Shown piece by piece: positions 1 through 6,238 of a stretch of DNA of 16,241 nt (positions within the stretch are counted from its first letter, which is position 1; the number at the start of each line of letters is the position of its first letter). Source of the stretch: an uncultured Oscillospiraceae bacterium (lineage in GTDB: Bacteria > Bacillota > Clostridia > Oscillospirales > Acutalibacteraceae); assembly GCA_900553525.1 (NCBI GenBank), contig USDZ01000018.1:1-16241 (forward strand). Reading direction: 5' to 3'. The notes under the pieces are model-generated. The model was not told where the DNA came from. It did no database searches and saw only the letters and a list, made by a program, of their open reading frames with translations. Made by a program: the position numbers and the translations under genes.

Positions 1-1
1 C

Positions 2-469
2 GCCCTGTCCGGGTATGACGGCACCCTGTTCATCGTCTCTCATGACCGGTATTTCATCAACCGAATGGCCACCCGTATTCTTCGTCTGACCGAAAATGGC
101 TGTATTTCCGTCGAGGGCAACTACGACGACTATGTAGAGAGATTTTCCGTTTCTGCAGGCGCGGAAACAGCGCAGGCTGAAAAACCGGTCAGGGAAAATG
201 TATACAAGCTGCGAAAGGAGCAGGAATCTTTACGTCGGAAGGCCGCCGGACGCGTACGTCGCGCAGAAGAGGCGGTTGCTAATCTGGAAAAGACCGTGGA
301 GACGCTCCGCTCACAAATCGAACTGCCTGAAGTTGCCTCCGATTACGAGCAGCTGCTGTCCGTCACAGCCGAACTGGATGAAGCCCAGAAACAATTGGAA
401 GTACAGATGGCAGAATGGGAATCCGCCCTTTTAGATATGGAAAAATATGGCGATGATCCATCTAGTTAA
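2..469 (+). CDS. ABC-F family ATPase, C-terminal part (5' truncated by window edge)
   Basis: Only the last 155 codons are present; the reading frame is open from base 2. The fragment begins with the D-loop/H-loop end of the second nucleotide-binding domain (ALSGYDGTLFIVSHDRYF, with the switch His in SHDR). It then has the ATRILRL strand typical of ABC-F proteins and a charged coiled-coil tail (about fragment residues 65-150, rich in Glu, Arg, Lys and Leu) like the C-terminal domain of Uup/YdiF. ABC-F proteins are soluble paired ATPases that act on the ribosome in translation or antibiotic protection; they lack membrane domains. The Walker A and signature motifs lie upstream of the window, so the subfamily cannot be told. 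It ends in TAA and the next gene starts 12 nt later, so the two are probably co-transcribed. Confidence 0.9.
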   Translation, partial: ALSGYDGTLFIVSHDRYFINRMATRILRLTENGCISVEGNYDDYVERFSVSAGAETAQAEKPVRENVYKLRKEQESLRRKAAGRVRRAEEAVANLEKTVETLRSQIELPEVASDYEQLLSVTAELDEAQKQLEVQMAEWESALLDMEKYGDDPSS

Positions 470-481
470 GAGGGATTGACC

Positions 482-1075
482 ATGGAAAATCTTGAAGCGT
501 TTTTTAACACCTTACAGCCCCAAATCGGTATCCTATCTCTCGGCTTCGGAGGGATTCTATCCCTGATCCAATGCTTTTTTGGCTATAAACTCCGCAAGCT
601 TTGGATTGTCTGTGCGGGATTCCTGATCGGCTTCGGCGTAGGAGCGGCTGTCGGCGCACTCCTGCTTCCCACAAACGAGTATACCCTTTTGCTCACCATC
701 CTGATTGGACTTGGATCGGGTATTCTGTTGGCTTTGGCGGCATTCAAGCTCTACCGGGCCGGTATGTTCCTTTATTCCCTTTATATCGTCTTCATCGCGA
801 TTTCGGGCCTGTTTCCAGACAAGTTCGCATGGGTTGGACTTATCATCGGCCTCGCCGTGGGTATCGCGGCGGGTGTCCTCACTCTGCATTTTCTACGTCC
901 TTTCATTATCTGTACCACGGCGGTCGGCGGGGGGATATCGGGTACGCAGCAGCTTCTGGCCTTGTTCCACGTCACATCTCTGCCCGTTGTTCTGGGGGTA
1001 GGGGCTGCGGCGGCACTCCTCGGTCTGATCGTACAATTCCGCCTAAATCCTCCGGTTGCCAAAAACGGCGGCTGA
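482..1075 (+). CDS. Polytopic membrane protein, DUF4203/TMEM198-like
   Basis: 197 residues, almost entirely hydrophobic, with about seven predicted membrane segments and Gly-rich helices (AGFLIGFGVGAAVGALLLP; IGLAVGIAAGVLTL). The pattern of a short amphipathic N-terminus, FFGYKLRKLWIVCAGFLIG and repeated small-residue helices fits the DUF4203 (TMEM198-like) group, whose biochemical role in bacteria is unknown to me. I chose ATG 482 because AAGAGGG at 468-474 is spaced 7 nt from it. A TTG at 476 in the same frame would sit one base from that site. It directly follows the ABC-F gene. The call to a family is by hydropathy pattern and is only moderate; its existence as a gene is well supported. 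Confidence 0.75.
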   Translation: MENLEAFFNTLQPQIGILSLGFGGILSLIQCFFGYKLRKLWIVCAGFLIGFGVGAAVGALLLPTNEYTLLLTILIGLGSGILLALAAFKLYRAGMFLYSLYIVFIAISGLFPDKFAWVGLIIGLAVGIAAGVLTLHFLRPFIICTTAVGGGISGTQQLLALFHVTSLPVVLGVGAAAALLGLIVQFRLNPPVAKNGG

Positions 1076-1252
1076 TCCGTCGAATCCCGCTTTTCCAACC
1101 AAACGGCCATGAATGAAAAGAATATTGCCAAAATGCAATATGCCAGCAACCAGGCTTTCCGCATCCACAATCTCCAGTACCCCTCTTTCCATATCCCATC
1201 TCTCCAACATCTTTCCCATCATCCCTTCCTATTTTTCATATCCATGCAAAAA
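1076..1252. other. Convergent intergenic spacer
   Basis: No supported gene. It holds a perfect 7-bp inverted repeat ATATTGC (1122-1128) / GCAATAT (1135-1141) with a 6-nt loop, not followed by a T run, and then a pyrimidine-rich stretch (about 1180-1240). It leads into the shared terminator hairpin at 1253-1276. Confidence 0.4.
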
Positions 1253-1276
1253 GACCAGCCTATTGGCTGGCCTTTT
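1248..1276 (-). terminator. Terminator shared by convergent genes
   Basis: GACCAGCC (1253-1260), loop TATT, GGCTGGCC (1265-1272). Read on the minus strand this is an 8-bp stem with one G-U pair followed by TTTTT (1252-1248), the expected end of the MFS transcript. On the plus strand one A-C mismatch is present and TTTT follows (1273-1276), so it may also stop the ABC-F/DUF4203 transcript. Confidence 0.8.
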
Positions 1277-1287
1277 CCGCCGACTGG

Positions 1288-1313
1288 GGAACCGCCTTTA
1301 TAACGGCGGTTCC
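1288..1313. repeat. Perfect 9-bp inverted repeat over the MFS stop codon
   Basis: GGAACCGCC (1288-1296) and GGCGGTTCC (1305-1313) with an 8-nt loop. The TAA stop of the minus-strand MFS gene (1300-1298) lies in the loop. No T run follows, and the canonical terminator is a further 16 bases on. It may stabilise the mRNA 3' end. Confidence 0.6.
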
Positions 1314-2563
1314 TTCGGAATTTTCGCCGGTTTAGAGGATTTCTGTAGGAAACCAATACCAAGGACAAGCAGAAGTGGAAAAATCACCGCCGCCGCCAGA
1401 CCGGCCCGCAATCCCCATTGGTCGGGGGCCAGTCCGCTTTCCCGCATGGCGTCCTGCAGGAACGGCAGGCGCTGTGCTGCATCTGATACCGCTCCGGTCA
1501 GCCAGGGGCCAAGGGAACAGCCGAAATCTCCCGCCAAGGCCAGCATACTGAATAGAGCGGTACCGGCGCCGGGAAACCTAGCCGCCGACAGACTGATGGT
1601 GCCCGGCCACATCAGGCTGACGGACAAACCGCAAAAAGCGCAGCCTAACAGGGCCGGCAAGGGCGAGGGAACAAACACCGTGACCCCATAGCAGACGATA
1701 CAAAGTAAACCGCTCAAAAGCATGGCCTTTTTCAGGTCAAATCGGCTGCCCCAGATGCCGTATATCGTCCGTCCAATCCCCATGAGGAGGCCGAAGAGGC
1801 AGGGGCCCAGCAGATCGCCCATCAGTTTGGGCACACCGAGGCCCTTTTCTGCAAACAAGGAGGACCATTGAGACATGGAGAGTTCCGCTACCCCCGCACA
1901 AAGCATCATCAACAGCGCGATAAAGAAAACCCGGGAGGAAAAGAGCCTTTTCAAAGGAATTTTATCCTCTTCGGAGGGAGGCGGCATCAAGGGCATCCGG
2001 ATAATTCGGAATAAATTGGTCAGCGGCACCAACGCCCATAAAAGAGGATAGACCCACCAGAGTTCGTCACCGGTAAAACCAACGCATATCGTCGTTACCA
2101 GAATGACCAGCACCTGTCCCCAGGAATAAAACGCATGGAGTAAGCTCATAGAAGAGGCTTTTGCCTCGCTGGGCAAAGAATCGACAATGGGACTGATGAG
2201 GACTTCAATCAGACCGCCTCCCACGGCATAGACGATAACGGCGGCCGTCAGACCGACATATGGTTCGGGAAGGATCTGTGGCAAAGTGCCCAGCAGCACC
2301 AACCCTGTGGCGGCGGCAACATGAGCGACTATGAGAGAGGCACGGTAGCCGATCTTATCGACGAATTTGACCGACAGCAGATCCACTATCAGCTGGATGC
2401 CGAAGGTCAACAGAATCAGGCGGCCAATCTGTTCAAACGAAATATGAAAATCGGCCTGAAAGGTCACGAAAAACAGAGGAGCCAAATTGGCAATGATCGC
2501 CTGTACAATATAGCCCCAATAGCAGGCATGCAAAGTGCATGTATAAGTTGGTTTTTTCTTCAT
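1298..2563 (-). CDS. Major facilitator superfamily transporter
   Basis: 421 residues with about twelve hydrophobic segments, the usual MFS size. The loop between TM2 and TM3 reads KFVDKIGYRAS, a motif-A-like D-x2-G-x-R element. A charged central loop (MPPPSEEDKIPLKRLF) separates the two six-helix halves, and both halves contain Gly-rich helices. The general look (YWGYIVQAIIANLAPLFFVT; VGGGLIEVLISPIVDSLP) resembles the sugar/unknown-substrate MFS proteins common in Clostridia; the substrate cannot be told. ATG 2563 was chosen over the in-frame TTG 2569 because GGAGGAG lies 7-9 nt before the ATG and too close to the TTG. It stands alone on the minus strand with its own promoter and terminator. 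Confidence 0.9.
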   Translation of the reverse strand: MKKKPTYTCTLHACYWGYIVQAIIANLAPLFFVTFQADFHISFEQIGRLILLTFGIQLIVDLLSVKFVDKIGYRASLIVAHVAAATGLVLLGTLPQILPEPYVGLTAAVIVYAVGGGLIEVLISPIVDSLPSEAKASSMSLLHAFYSWGQVLVILVTTICVGFTGDELWWVYPLLWALVPLTNLFRIIRMPLMPPPSEEDKIPLKRLFSSRVFFIALLMMLCAGVAELSMSQWSSLFAEKGLGVPKLMGDLLGPCLFGLLMGIGRTIYGIWGSRFDLKKAMLLSGLLCIVCYGVTVFVPSPLPALLGCAFCGLSVSLMWPGTISLSAARFPGAGTALFSMLALAGDFGCSLGPWLTGAVSDAAQRLPFLQDAMRESGLAPDQWGLRAGLAAAVIFPLLLVLGIGFLQKSSKPAKIPKEPPL

Positions 2564-2592
2564 AGACAATCTCCTCCATAGTTTGCCCGAAC

Positions 2593-2621
2593 AACGTACC
2601 TGATTTGGGACCGCTTGTCAA
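2593..2621 (-). promoter_or_regulatory. Candidate promoter of the MFS gene
   Basis: On the minus strand a consensus -35 TTGACA (2621-2616) is followed after 17 nt by TACGTT (2598-2593), a poor -10 (3 of 6). The position, about 30 nt before the start codon, is sensible. A strong -35 with a weak -10 could suggest an activated promoter, but that is inference. Confidence 0.45.
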
Positions 2622-2706
2622 TAGAAAAATAGAAAATTTCCTCCGAGTCGCTTTTCTTCTTCGCCGATATTCGATGCCTCCAGATACGTCCTGGATTTTT
2701 ATGACA

Positions 2707-2764
2707 ATTTTGAGAAAATAAACACGGATTTTGAGGAAAAAATAGAGTTAGTTAAAACTACCTC
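2707..2764 (+). promoter_or_regulatory. Candidate operator region upstream of the hydrogenase promoter
   Basis: Two direct repeats ATTTTGAG (2707-2714 and 2728-2735) are spaced 21 bp start to start, two helical turns. Next comes an imperfect 20-bp palindrome (2745-2764, GAG-N-TAGTT ... AACTA-N-CTC, 8 of 10 positions matching), which ends just before the -35 box. The placement suits a regulator of the hydrogenase operon. It does not match the Rex operator consensus well. Confidence 0.35.
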
Positions 2765-2765
2765 A

Positions 2766-2794
2766 TTGCAAAAAACAAATAGGTCATGTATAAT
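2766..2794 (+). promoter_or_regulatory. Sigma-A-type promoter of the hydrogenase operon
   Basis: TTGCAA (2766-2771), a 17-nt spacer and a perfect TATAAT (2789-2794). The predicted transcript start is near 2801, giving a leader of about 145 nt before the first start codon at 2947. Confidence 0.75.
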
Positions 2795-2800
2795 GAATAG

Positions 2801-2946
2801 CATTGAGCTCATCCTGCCTTTGGGTAGGATCTGGGGGTGAATCACAGAGATTTGCTTCTGCGTACCGGCGTTTGTCCGCCGGTCGAAATCGGACGAATGG
2901 TTTGGAAAAACCTCGGTCTCCAAATTCTCAAGGAGGAATCGGCAAG
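2801..2946 (+). promoter_or_regulatory. Structured 5' leader of the hydrogenase operon, class unknown
   Basis: Three hairpins can be drawn in a row. The first is ATCCTGCC/GGTAGGAT (2811-2830, 8 bp with one G-U, 4-nt loop). The second is ACCGGCG/CGCCGGT (2864-2883, perfect 7 bp). The third is GGTTT-GGAA-AAACC (2899-2912, 5 bp closed by a GNRA tetraloop), with an alternative TTTGGA/TCCAAA pairing (2901-2924) that competes with it. The Shine-Dalgarno AGGAGG (2931-2936) follows. I do not recognise a known riboswitch class. No T run marks an intrinsic attenuator, so any control would more likely act on translation or mRNA stability. Confidence 0.4.
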
Positions 2947-3444
2947 ATGCAAAAAAAGATCAGCACCCTCCCTTTTAAGGGAACCCCGGAACAGGAGGAA
3001 AAGCTCCGGGCCGTCATCGCTGAAAACCGGCAGGATCCCAGCCGCCTGATGGCAGTCATGCAACAGGCACAGGATATTTACGGGTATCTGCCTTTTGAGG
3101 TACAGCAGATGATCGCCGAGGGTATGAATGTACCGTTGGAAAAGGTATATGGAGTGGCGACCTTTTATGCCCAGTTCGCCCTCTCGCCAAAAGGCGTATA
3201 CAACATCTCGGTATGTCTCGGCACGGCCTGTTATGTCAAAGGTTCTGGCGATCTGTTCAACAAACTCAGTGAGACCCTTGGCATCGGTTCAGACGAATGC
3301 ACCGAAGACGGCAAGTTTTCCCTGACGGCCTGCCGTTGTATCGGCGCTTGTGGTCTGGCACCGGTCCTCACGGTCAACGACGATGTTTACGGACGACTGA
3401 CCGTGGATGACATTCCGGGCATTTTGGCCAAGTACGCAGACTAA
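2947..3444 (+). CDS. hydC: NuoE-like [2Fe-2S] subunit of NADH-linked [FeFe] hydrogenase (HydC)
   Basis: 165 residues. The thioredoxin-like fold of the NuoE/HydC family carries one [2Fe-2S] cluster through four Cys, here C90 and C95 (CLGTAC) and C131 and C135 (CIGAC), exactly the C-x4-C ... C-x3-C pattern. The helical N-terminal half (QAQDIYGYLPFEVQQMIAEG ... VYGVATFYAQF) is also typical. In trimeric hydrogenases this subunit sits with the NuoF-like HydB and HydA and takes part in electron transfer between NAD(H), ferredoxin and H2. Start ATG 2947 has AGGAGG at 2931-2936; the frame is open upstream but lacks another good site. It is the first gene of the operon, and the next start codon is one base after its stop. 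Confidence 0.93.
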   Translation: MQKKISTLPFKGTPEQEEKLRAVIAENRQDPSRLMAVMQQAQDIYGYLPFEVQQMIAEGMNVPLEKVYGVATFYAQFALSPKGVYNISVCLGTACYVKGSGDLFNKLSETLGIGSDECTEDGKFSLTACRCIGACGLAPVLTVNDDVYGRLTVDDIPGILAKYAD

Positions 3445-3445
3445 T

Positions 3446-3994
3446 ATGCGGGAGCTGTCTCTAAACATACTCGATATTGCCCAGAACTCCCTTAGCGCCG
3501 GCGCCACTCTTGTCATCTTAACTGTGAAGGAGGATAAACAGGCGGATTCCCTGCTCCTGGCTGTTGAGGACAACGGATGCGGCATGGATGCGCAAACCCT
3601 TGCACAAGTCCGGGATCCTTTTTATACCACCCGCACCACCCGCAAAGTGGGGATGGGCATTCCCCTGTTCCGCATGGCGGCGGAGATGACAGGCGGTTTT
3701 CTCGATATTGTATCCCAGCCGGGAAAAGGAACAGTTGTAACGGCTTCGTTCCATTTGTCCCATATCGACCGCATGCCCTTAGGAGATATGATCGGAACCA
3801 TCACCGCCTTGATCCGTCTGAATCCCGATGTGGATTTTGTTTACTGCCATACGGTGGACGACCGCTCGTTCCAGATGGACACCCGTGAAATGCGGGAACA
3901 GCTCGGCGATGTACCTCTCTGCGAGCCGGACGTGATGGAGTGGATCGACAGTTACTTGAGGGAAAATGAAAACAATCTGGGCGGCACTGCCTAA
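3446..3994 (+). CDS. GHKL-type ATP-binding protein of the hydrogenase operon
   Basis: 182 residues. The first half is a stand-alone HATPase_c (GHKL) domain: N-box ILDIAQNSLSA with N14, G1 box EDNGCGM (D42, G44, G46), a DPFYTTR F-box-like segment at 57-63, and G2 box KVGMG near 67-71. There is no dimerisation/phospho-acceptor His domain, sensor or membrane segment, so it is not a standard histidine kinase; it is closer in size to SpoIIAB-like switch kinases. The last 80 residues have no motif I recognise. Such a protein is commonly found between hydC and hydB in clostridial hydrogenase operons (I recall the same order in Acetobacterium woodii hydCEDBA); its role is not settled. The start is one base after the hydC stop with no strong ribosome binding site, which points to translational coupling. 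Confidence 0.85.
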   Translation: MRELSLNILDIAQNSLSAGATLVILTVKEDKQADSLLLAVEDNGCGMDAQTLAQVRDPFYTTRTTRKVGMGIPLFRMAAEMTGGFLDIVSQPGKGTVVTASFHLSHIDRMPLGDMIGTITALIRLNPDVDFVYCHTVDDRSFQMDTREMREQLGDVPLCEPDVMEWIDSYLRENENNLGGTA

Positions 3995-4042
3995 AGGCGG
4001 AACGCCGTCCCTATTCTGATACTTGAATTAGGAGGTACCCAT

Positions 4043-4414
4043 ATGAAAACCATAGCGGAACTGCAGGCCATCCGGGAAAAGGCCCGGGAGAAAATGGCCG
4101 TGCGGGAAGGCTCTGAAGCCGAGACCCGTGTCGTAGTCGGCATGGCCACCTGCGGCATTGCTGCAGGTGCCCGTCCAGTCCTCAACGCCTTTGTGGAAGA
4201 GGTGGCCAAACGTCATCTCACCGGTGTCACCGTCACCCAAACCGGCTGTATCGGCATGTGCCAGTTTGAACCCATTGTTGAGGTTATGATGCCGGGCAAA
4301 GAGAAGGTCACGTATGGAAAGGTGACGCCTGAAAAGGTGGAGCGAATTATTGTCGATCACCTGGTCAACGGCAATCCCGTGACGGAATACACCGTCGCGA
4401 ATCTGATGAAATAA
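4043..4414 (+). CDS. Small thioredoxin-like [2Fe-2S] ferredoxin-domain protein (HydD-like position)
   Basis: 123 residues, with AGGAGGT at 4030-4036 before ATG 4043. A charged helix at the N-terminus is followed by a thioredoxin-like ferredoxin domain: VVGMATCGIAAGARPVL (C37) and TQTGCIGMCQFEP (C69, C73). It lies between the GHKL ATPase and hydB, 18 nt before hydB. The domain resembles the N-terminal domain of HydB, but only three cysteines are present in the whole protein, where a classic [2Fe-2S] site uses four. The ATCGIAAGA form seems to be the usual one in this accessory group as far as I remember, so cluster binding should not be assumed. The likely role is electron transfer or assembly within the hydrogenase complex. 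Confidence 0.82.
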   Translation: MKTIAELQAIREKAREKMAVREGSEAETRVVVGMATCGIAAGARPVLNAFVEEVAKRHLTGVTVTQTGCIGMCQFEPIVEVMMPGKEKVTYGKVTPEKVERIIVDHLVNGNPVTEYTVANLMK

Positions 4415-4432
4415 CGCGGGAGGGAAAAACGG

Positions 4433-6220
4433 ATGTATCGTTCACACGTACTGGTCTGCGGCGGCACCGGATGCACCTCCTCGCACAGCCAGGAAATCAT
4501 CAAAGCTCTGGAAAAGGAGATTGCTGCCAACGGTTTGACCGACGAGGTCAAGGTGGTCAAGACCGGCTGCTTCGGCCTCTGCGCCCTAGGTCCCATCATG
4601 ATCGTCTATCCAGAGGGATGCTTCTATTCTCGGGTACAGGAAGAAGATATCCCCGAAATCGTTTCCGAACATCTTCTCAAGGGCCGGATCGTTACCCGTT
4701 TGCTTTACGACGAGACCGTGGACAAAGACGAAATCAAGGCCCTGAATGAAACCGACTTCTACAAAAAACAGGTGCGGGTGGCACTGCGCAACTGCGGCGT
4801 CATCAACCCCGAATCTTTGGATGAATACATCGCCATGGACGGTTATCAGGCTCTCGCGAAGTGCCTGACCGAATATACCCCCGAACAGGTCATTCAAATC
4901 GTCACCGACTCCGGCCTGAGGGGGCGCGGTGGCGGCGGTTTCCCCACCGGTCGGAAATGGGCCTTGTGCGCTCCCAATAAGGCGCCCCAGAAATATGTGG
5001 TCTGCAACGCCGACGAGGGTGATCCCGGCGCATTTATGGACCGTTCGGTCCTCGAAGGCGATCCTCACTGCCTGGTGGAAGCGATGGCCATTGCCGGCTA
5101 CGCCATCGGCGCCACCAAGGGTTTTGTCTATGTCCGGGCCGAATACCCCATCGCGGTGCGCCGTCTCCAGATCGCTATTGACGAGGCGCGCGAGGCCGGC
5201 CTTTTAGGGAAAGACATCTTCGGTTCCGGCTTTGATTTTGACATGGAGATCCGTTTAGGTGCCGGTGCCTTCGTCTGTGGCGAGGAGACCGCCCTGATGA
5301 CTTCTATCGAGGGCAACCGCGGCGAGCCCCGTCCCCGTCCCCCCTATCCGGCGGTCAAAGGCTTGTTTGGCTGCCCGACGGTGGAGAACAACGTCGAGAC
5401 CTTTGCAAATGTTCCTCAGATCATCCTCAAAGGCGCCGAGTGGTTTGCCTCGATGGGAACCGAGAAGTCCAAAGGCACTAAGGTGTTCGCCCTGGGTGGC
5501 AAGATCAAACATACCGGTTTGGTGGAAATCCCCATGGGTACTACCTTACGGGAAATCGTGGAGGAGATCGGCGGCGGCATCCCAGGCGGCAAGAAATTTA
5601 AAGCCGCGCAGACCGGCGGTCCTTCCGGCGGCTGTATCCCGGCCAGCCTGATCGACACCAAGATCGACTACGACAACCTGATCGCCATGGGCTGTATGAT
5701 GGGTTCCGGCGGCTTGATCGTCATGGACGAGGACACCTGTATGGTGGACATTGCCAAGTTCTTTCTGGAATTTACCGTGGACGAGTCCTGCGGCAAATGC
5801 ACCCCCTGCCGTGTAGGGACCAAGCGGCTGCTTGAGAAACTCGACAAAATCACGAAGGGAAACGGTACCCTCGAAGACATCGATGAACTCGAAGAGCTTT
5901 GTCATTATATCAAAGCCAATTCCCTCTGCGGTCTGGGTCAAACGGCTCCCAATCCCGTGCTCTCTACCCTGAAATTTTTCCGGGACGAGTATGTTGCACA
6001 CGTTGTGGACAAAAAATGTCCCGCCGGCGTCTGCAAATCTCTGCTCCATTATGAGATCGTTGCCGACAAGTGCAAGGGCTGCACCGCCTGCGCCCGCGTC
6101 TGTCCGGTCGGTGCCATTTCCGGCACGGTCAAGAATCCTCATTCAATCGATGTCAGCGCCTGCATCAAGTGTGGCGCCTGTATGGAAAAATGCCGTTTCG
6201 GCGCGATCATAAAGGTTTAA
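4433..6220 (+). CDS. hydB: NuoF-like NADH-binding subunit of [FeFe] hydrogenase (HydB)
   Basis: 595 residues with the full three-part architecture of the HydB/HndC family. First, an N-terminal thioredoxin-like [2Fe-2S] domain (C9, C14, C46, C50). Second, a NuoF core with the Gly-rich FMN/NADH region GRGGGGFPTGRKW (about 163-176), CNADEGDPGAFMDR (about 190) and GAGAFVCGEETA (about 277), and a [4Fe-4S] site CGKCTPC plus a Cys in SLCGLGQ (about 452-500). Third, a C-terminal two-cluster ferredoxin domain, CKGCTACARVC and CIKCGACMEKC (about 544-590). It oxidises or reduces NAD(H) at FMN in the cytoplasm and relays electrons to HydA; members of this group support electron bifurcation with ferredoxin. 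GGGAGGG (4418-4424) precedes ATG 4433. It is intact, in contrast to the following hydA. Confidence 0.95.
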   Translation: MYRSHVLVCGGTGCTSSHSQEIIKALEKEIAANGLTDEVKVVKTGCFGLCALGPIMIVYPEGCFYSRVQEEDIPEIVSEHLLKGRIVTRLLYDETVDKDEIKALNETDFYKKQVRVALRNCGVINPESLDEYIAMDGYQALAKCLTEYTPEQVIQIVTDSGLRGRGGGGFPTGRKWALCAPNKAPQKYVVCNADEGDPGAFMDRSVLEGDPHCLVEAMAIAGYAIGATKGFVYVRAEYPIAVRRLQIAIDEAREAGLLGKDIFGSGFDFDMEIRLGAGAFVCGEETALMTSIEGNRGEPRPRPPYPAVKGLFGCPTVENNVETFANVPQIILKGAEWFASMGTEKSKGTKVFALGGKIKHTGLVEIPMGTTLREIVEEIGGGIPGGKKFKAAQTGGPSGGCIPASLIDTKIDYDNLIAMGCMMGSGGLIVMDEDTCMVDIAKFFLEFTVDESCGKCTPCRVGTKRLLEKLDKITKGNGTLEDIDELEELCHYIKANSLCGLGQTAPNPVLSTLKFFRDEYVAHVVDKKCPAGVCKSLLHYEIVADKCKGCTACARVCPVGAISGTVKNPHSIDVSACIKCGACMEKCRFGAIIKV

Positions 6221-6238
6221 GGAAGGAGAGTGACCGAA

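Noticed and set aside
1113..1691. 192-residue plus-strand ORF
   Set aside because: It lies antisense to the well-supported MFS gene and has a low-complexity, frame-shadow composition.
2745..2764. Rex (NADH-sensing) operator before the hydrogenase operon
   Set aside because: The palindrome lacks the TTGTTAA-N4-TTAACAA pattern; only a general palindrome is supported.
2837..3049. Small protein read from GTG 2837 in the hydrogenase leader
   Set aside because: There is no properly spaced ribosome binding site, it overlaps hydC by about 100 bases in another frame, and the sequence shows no family pattern.
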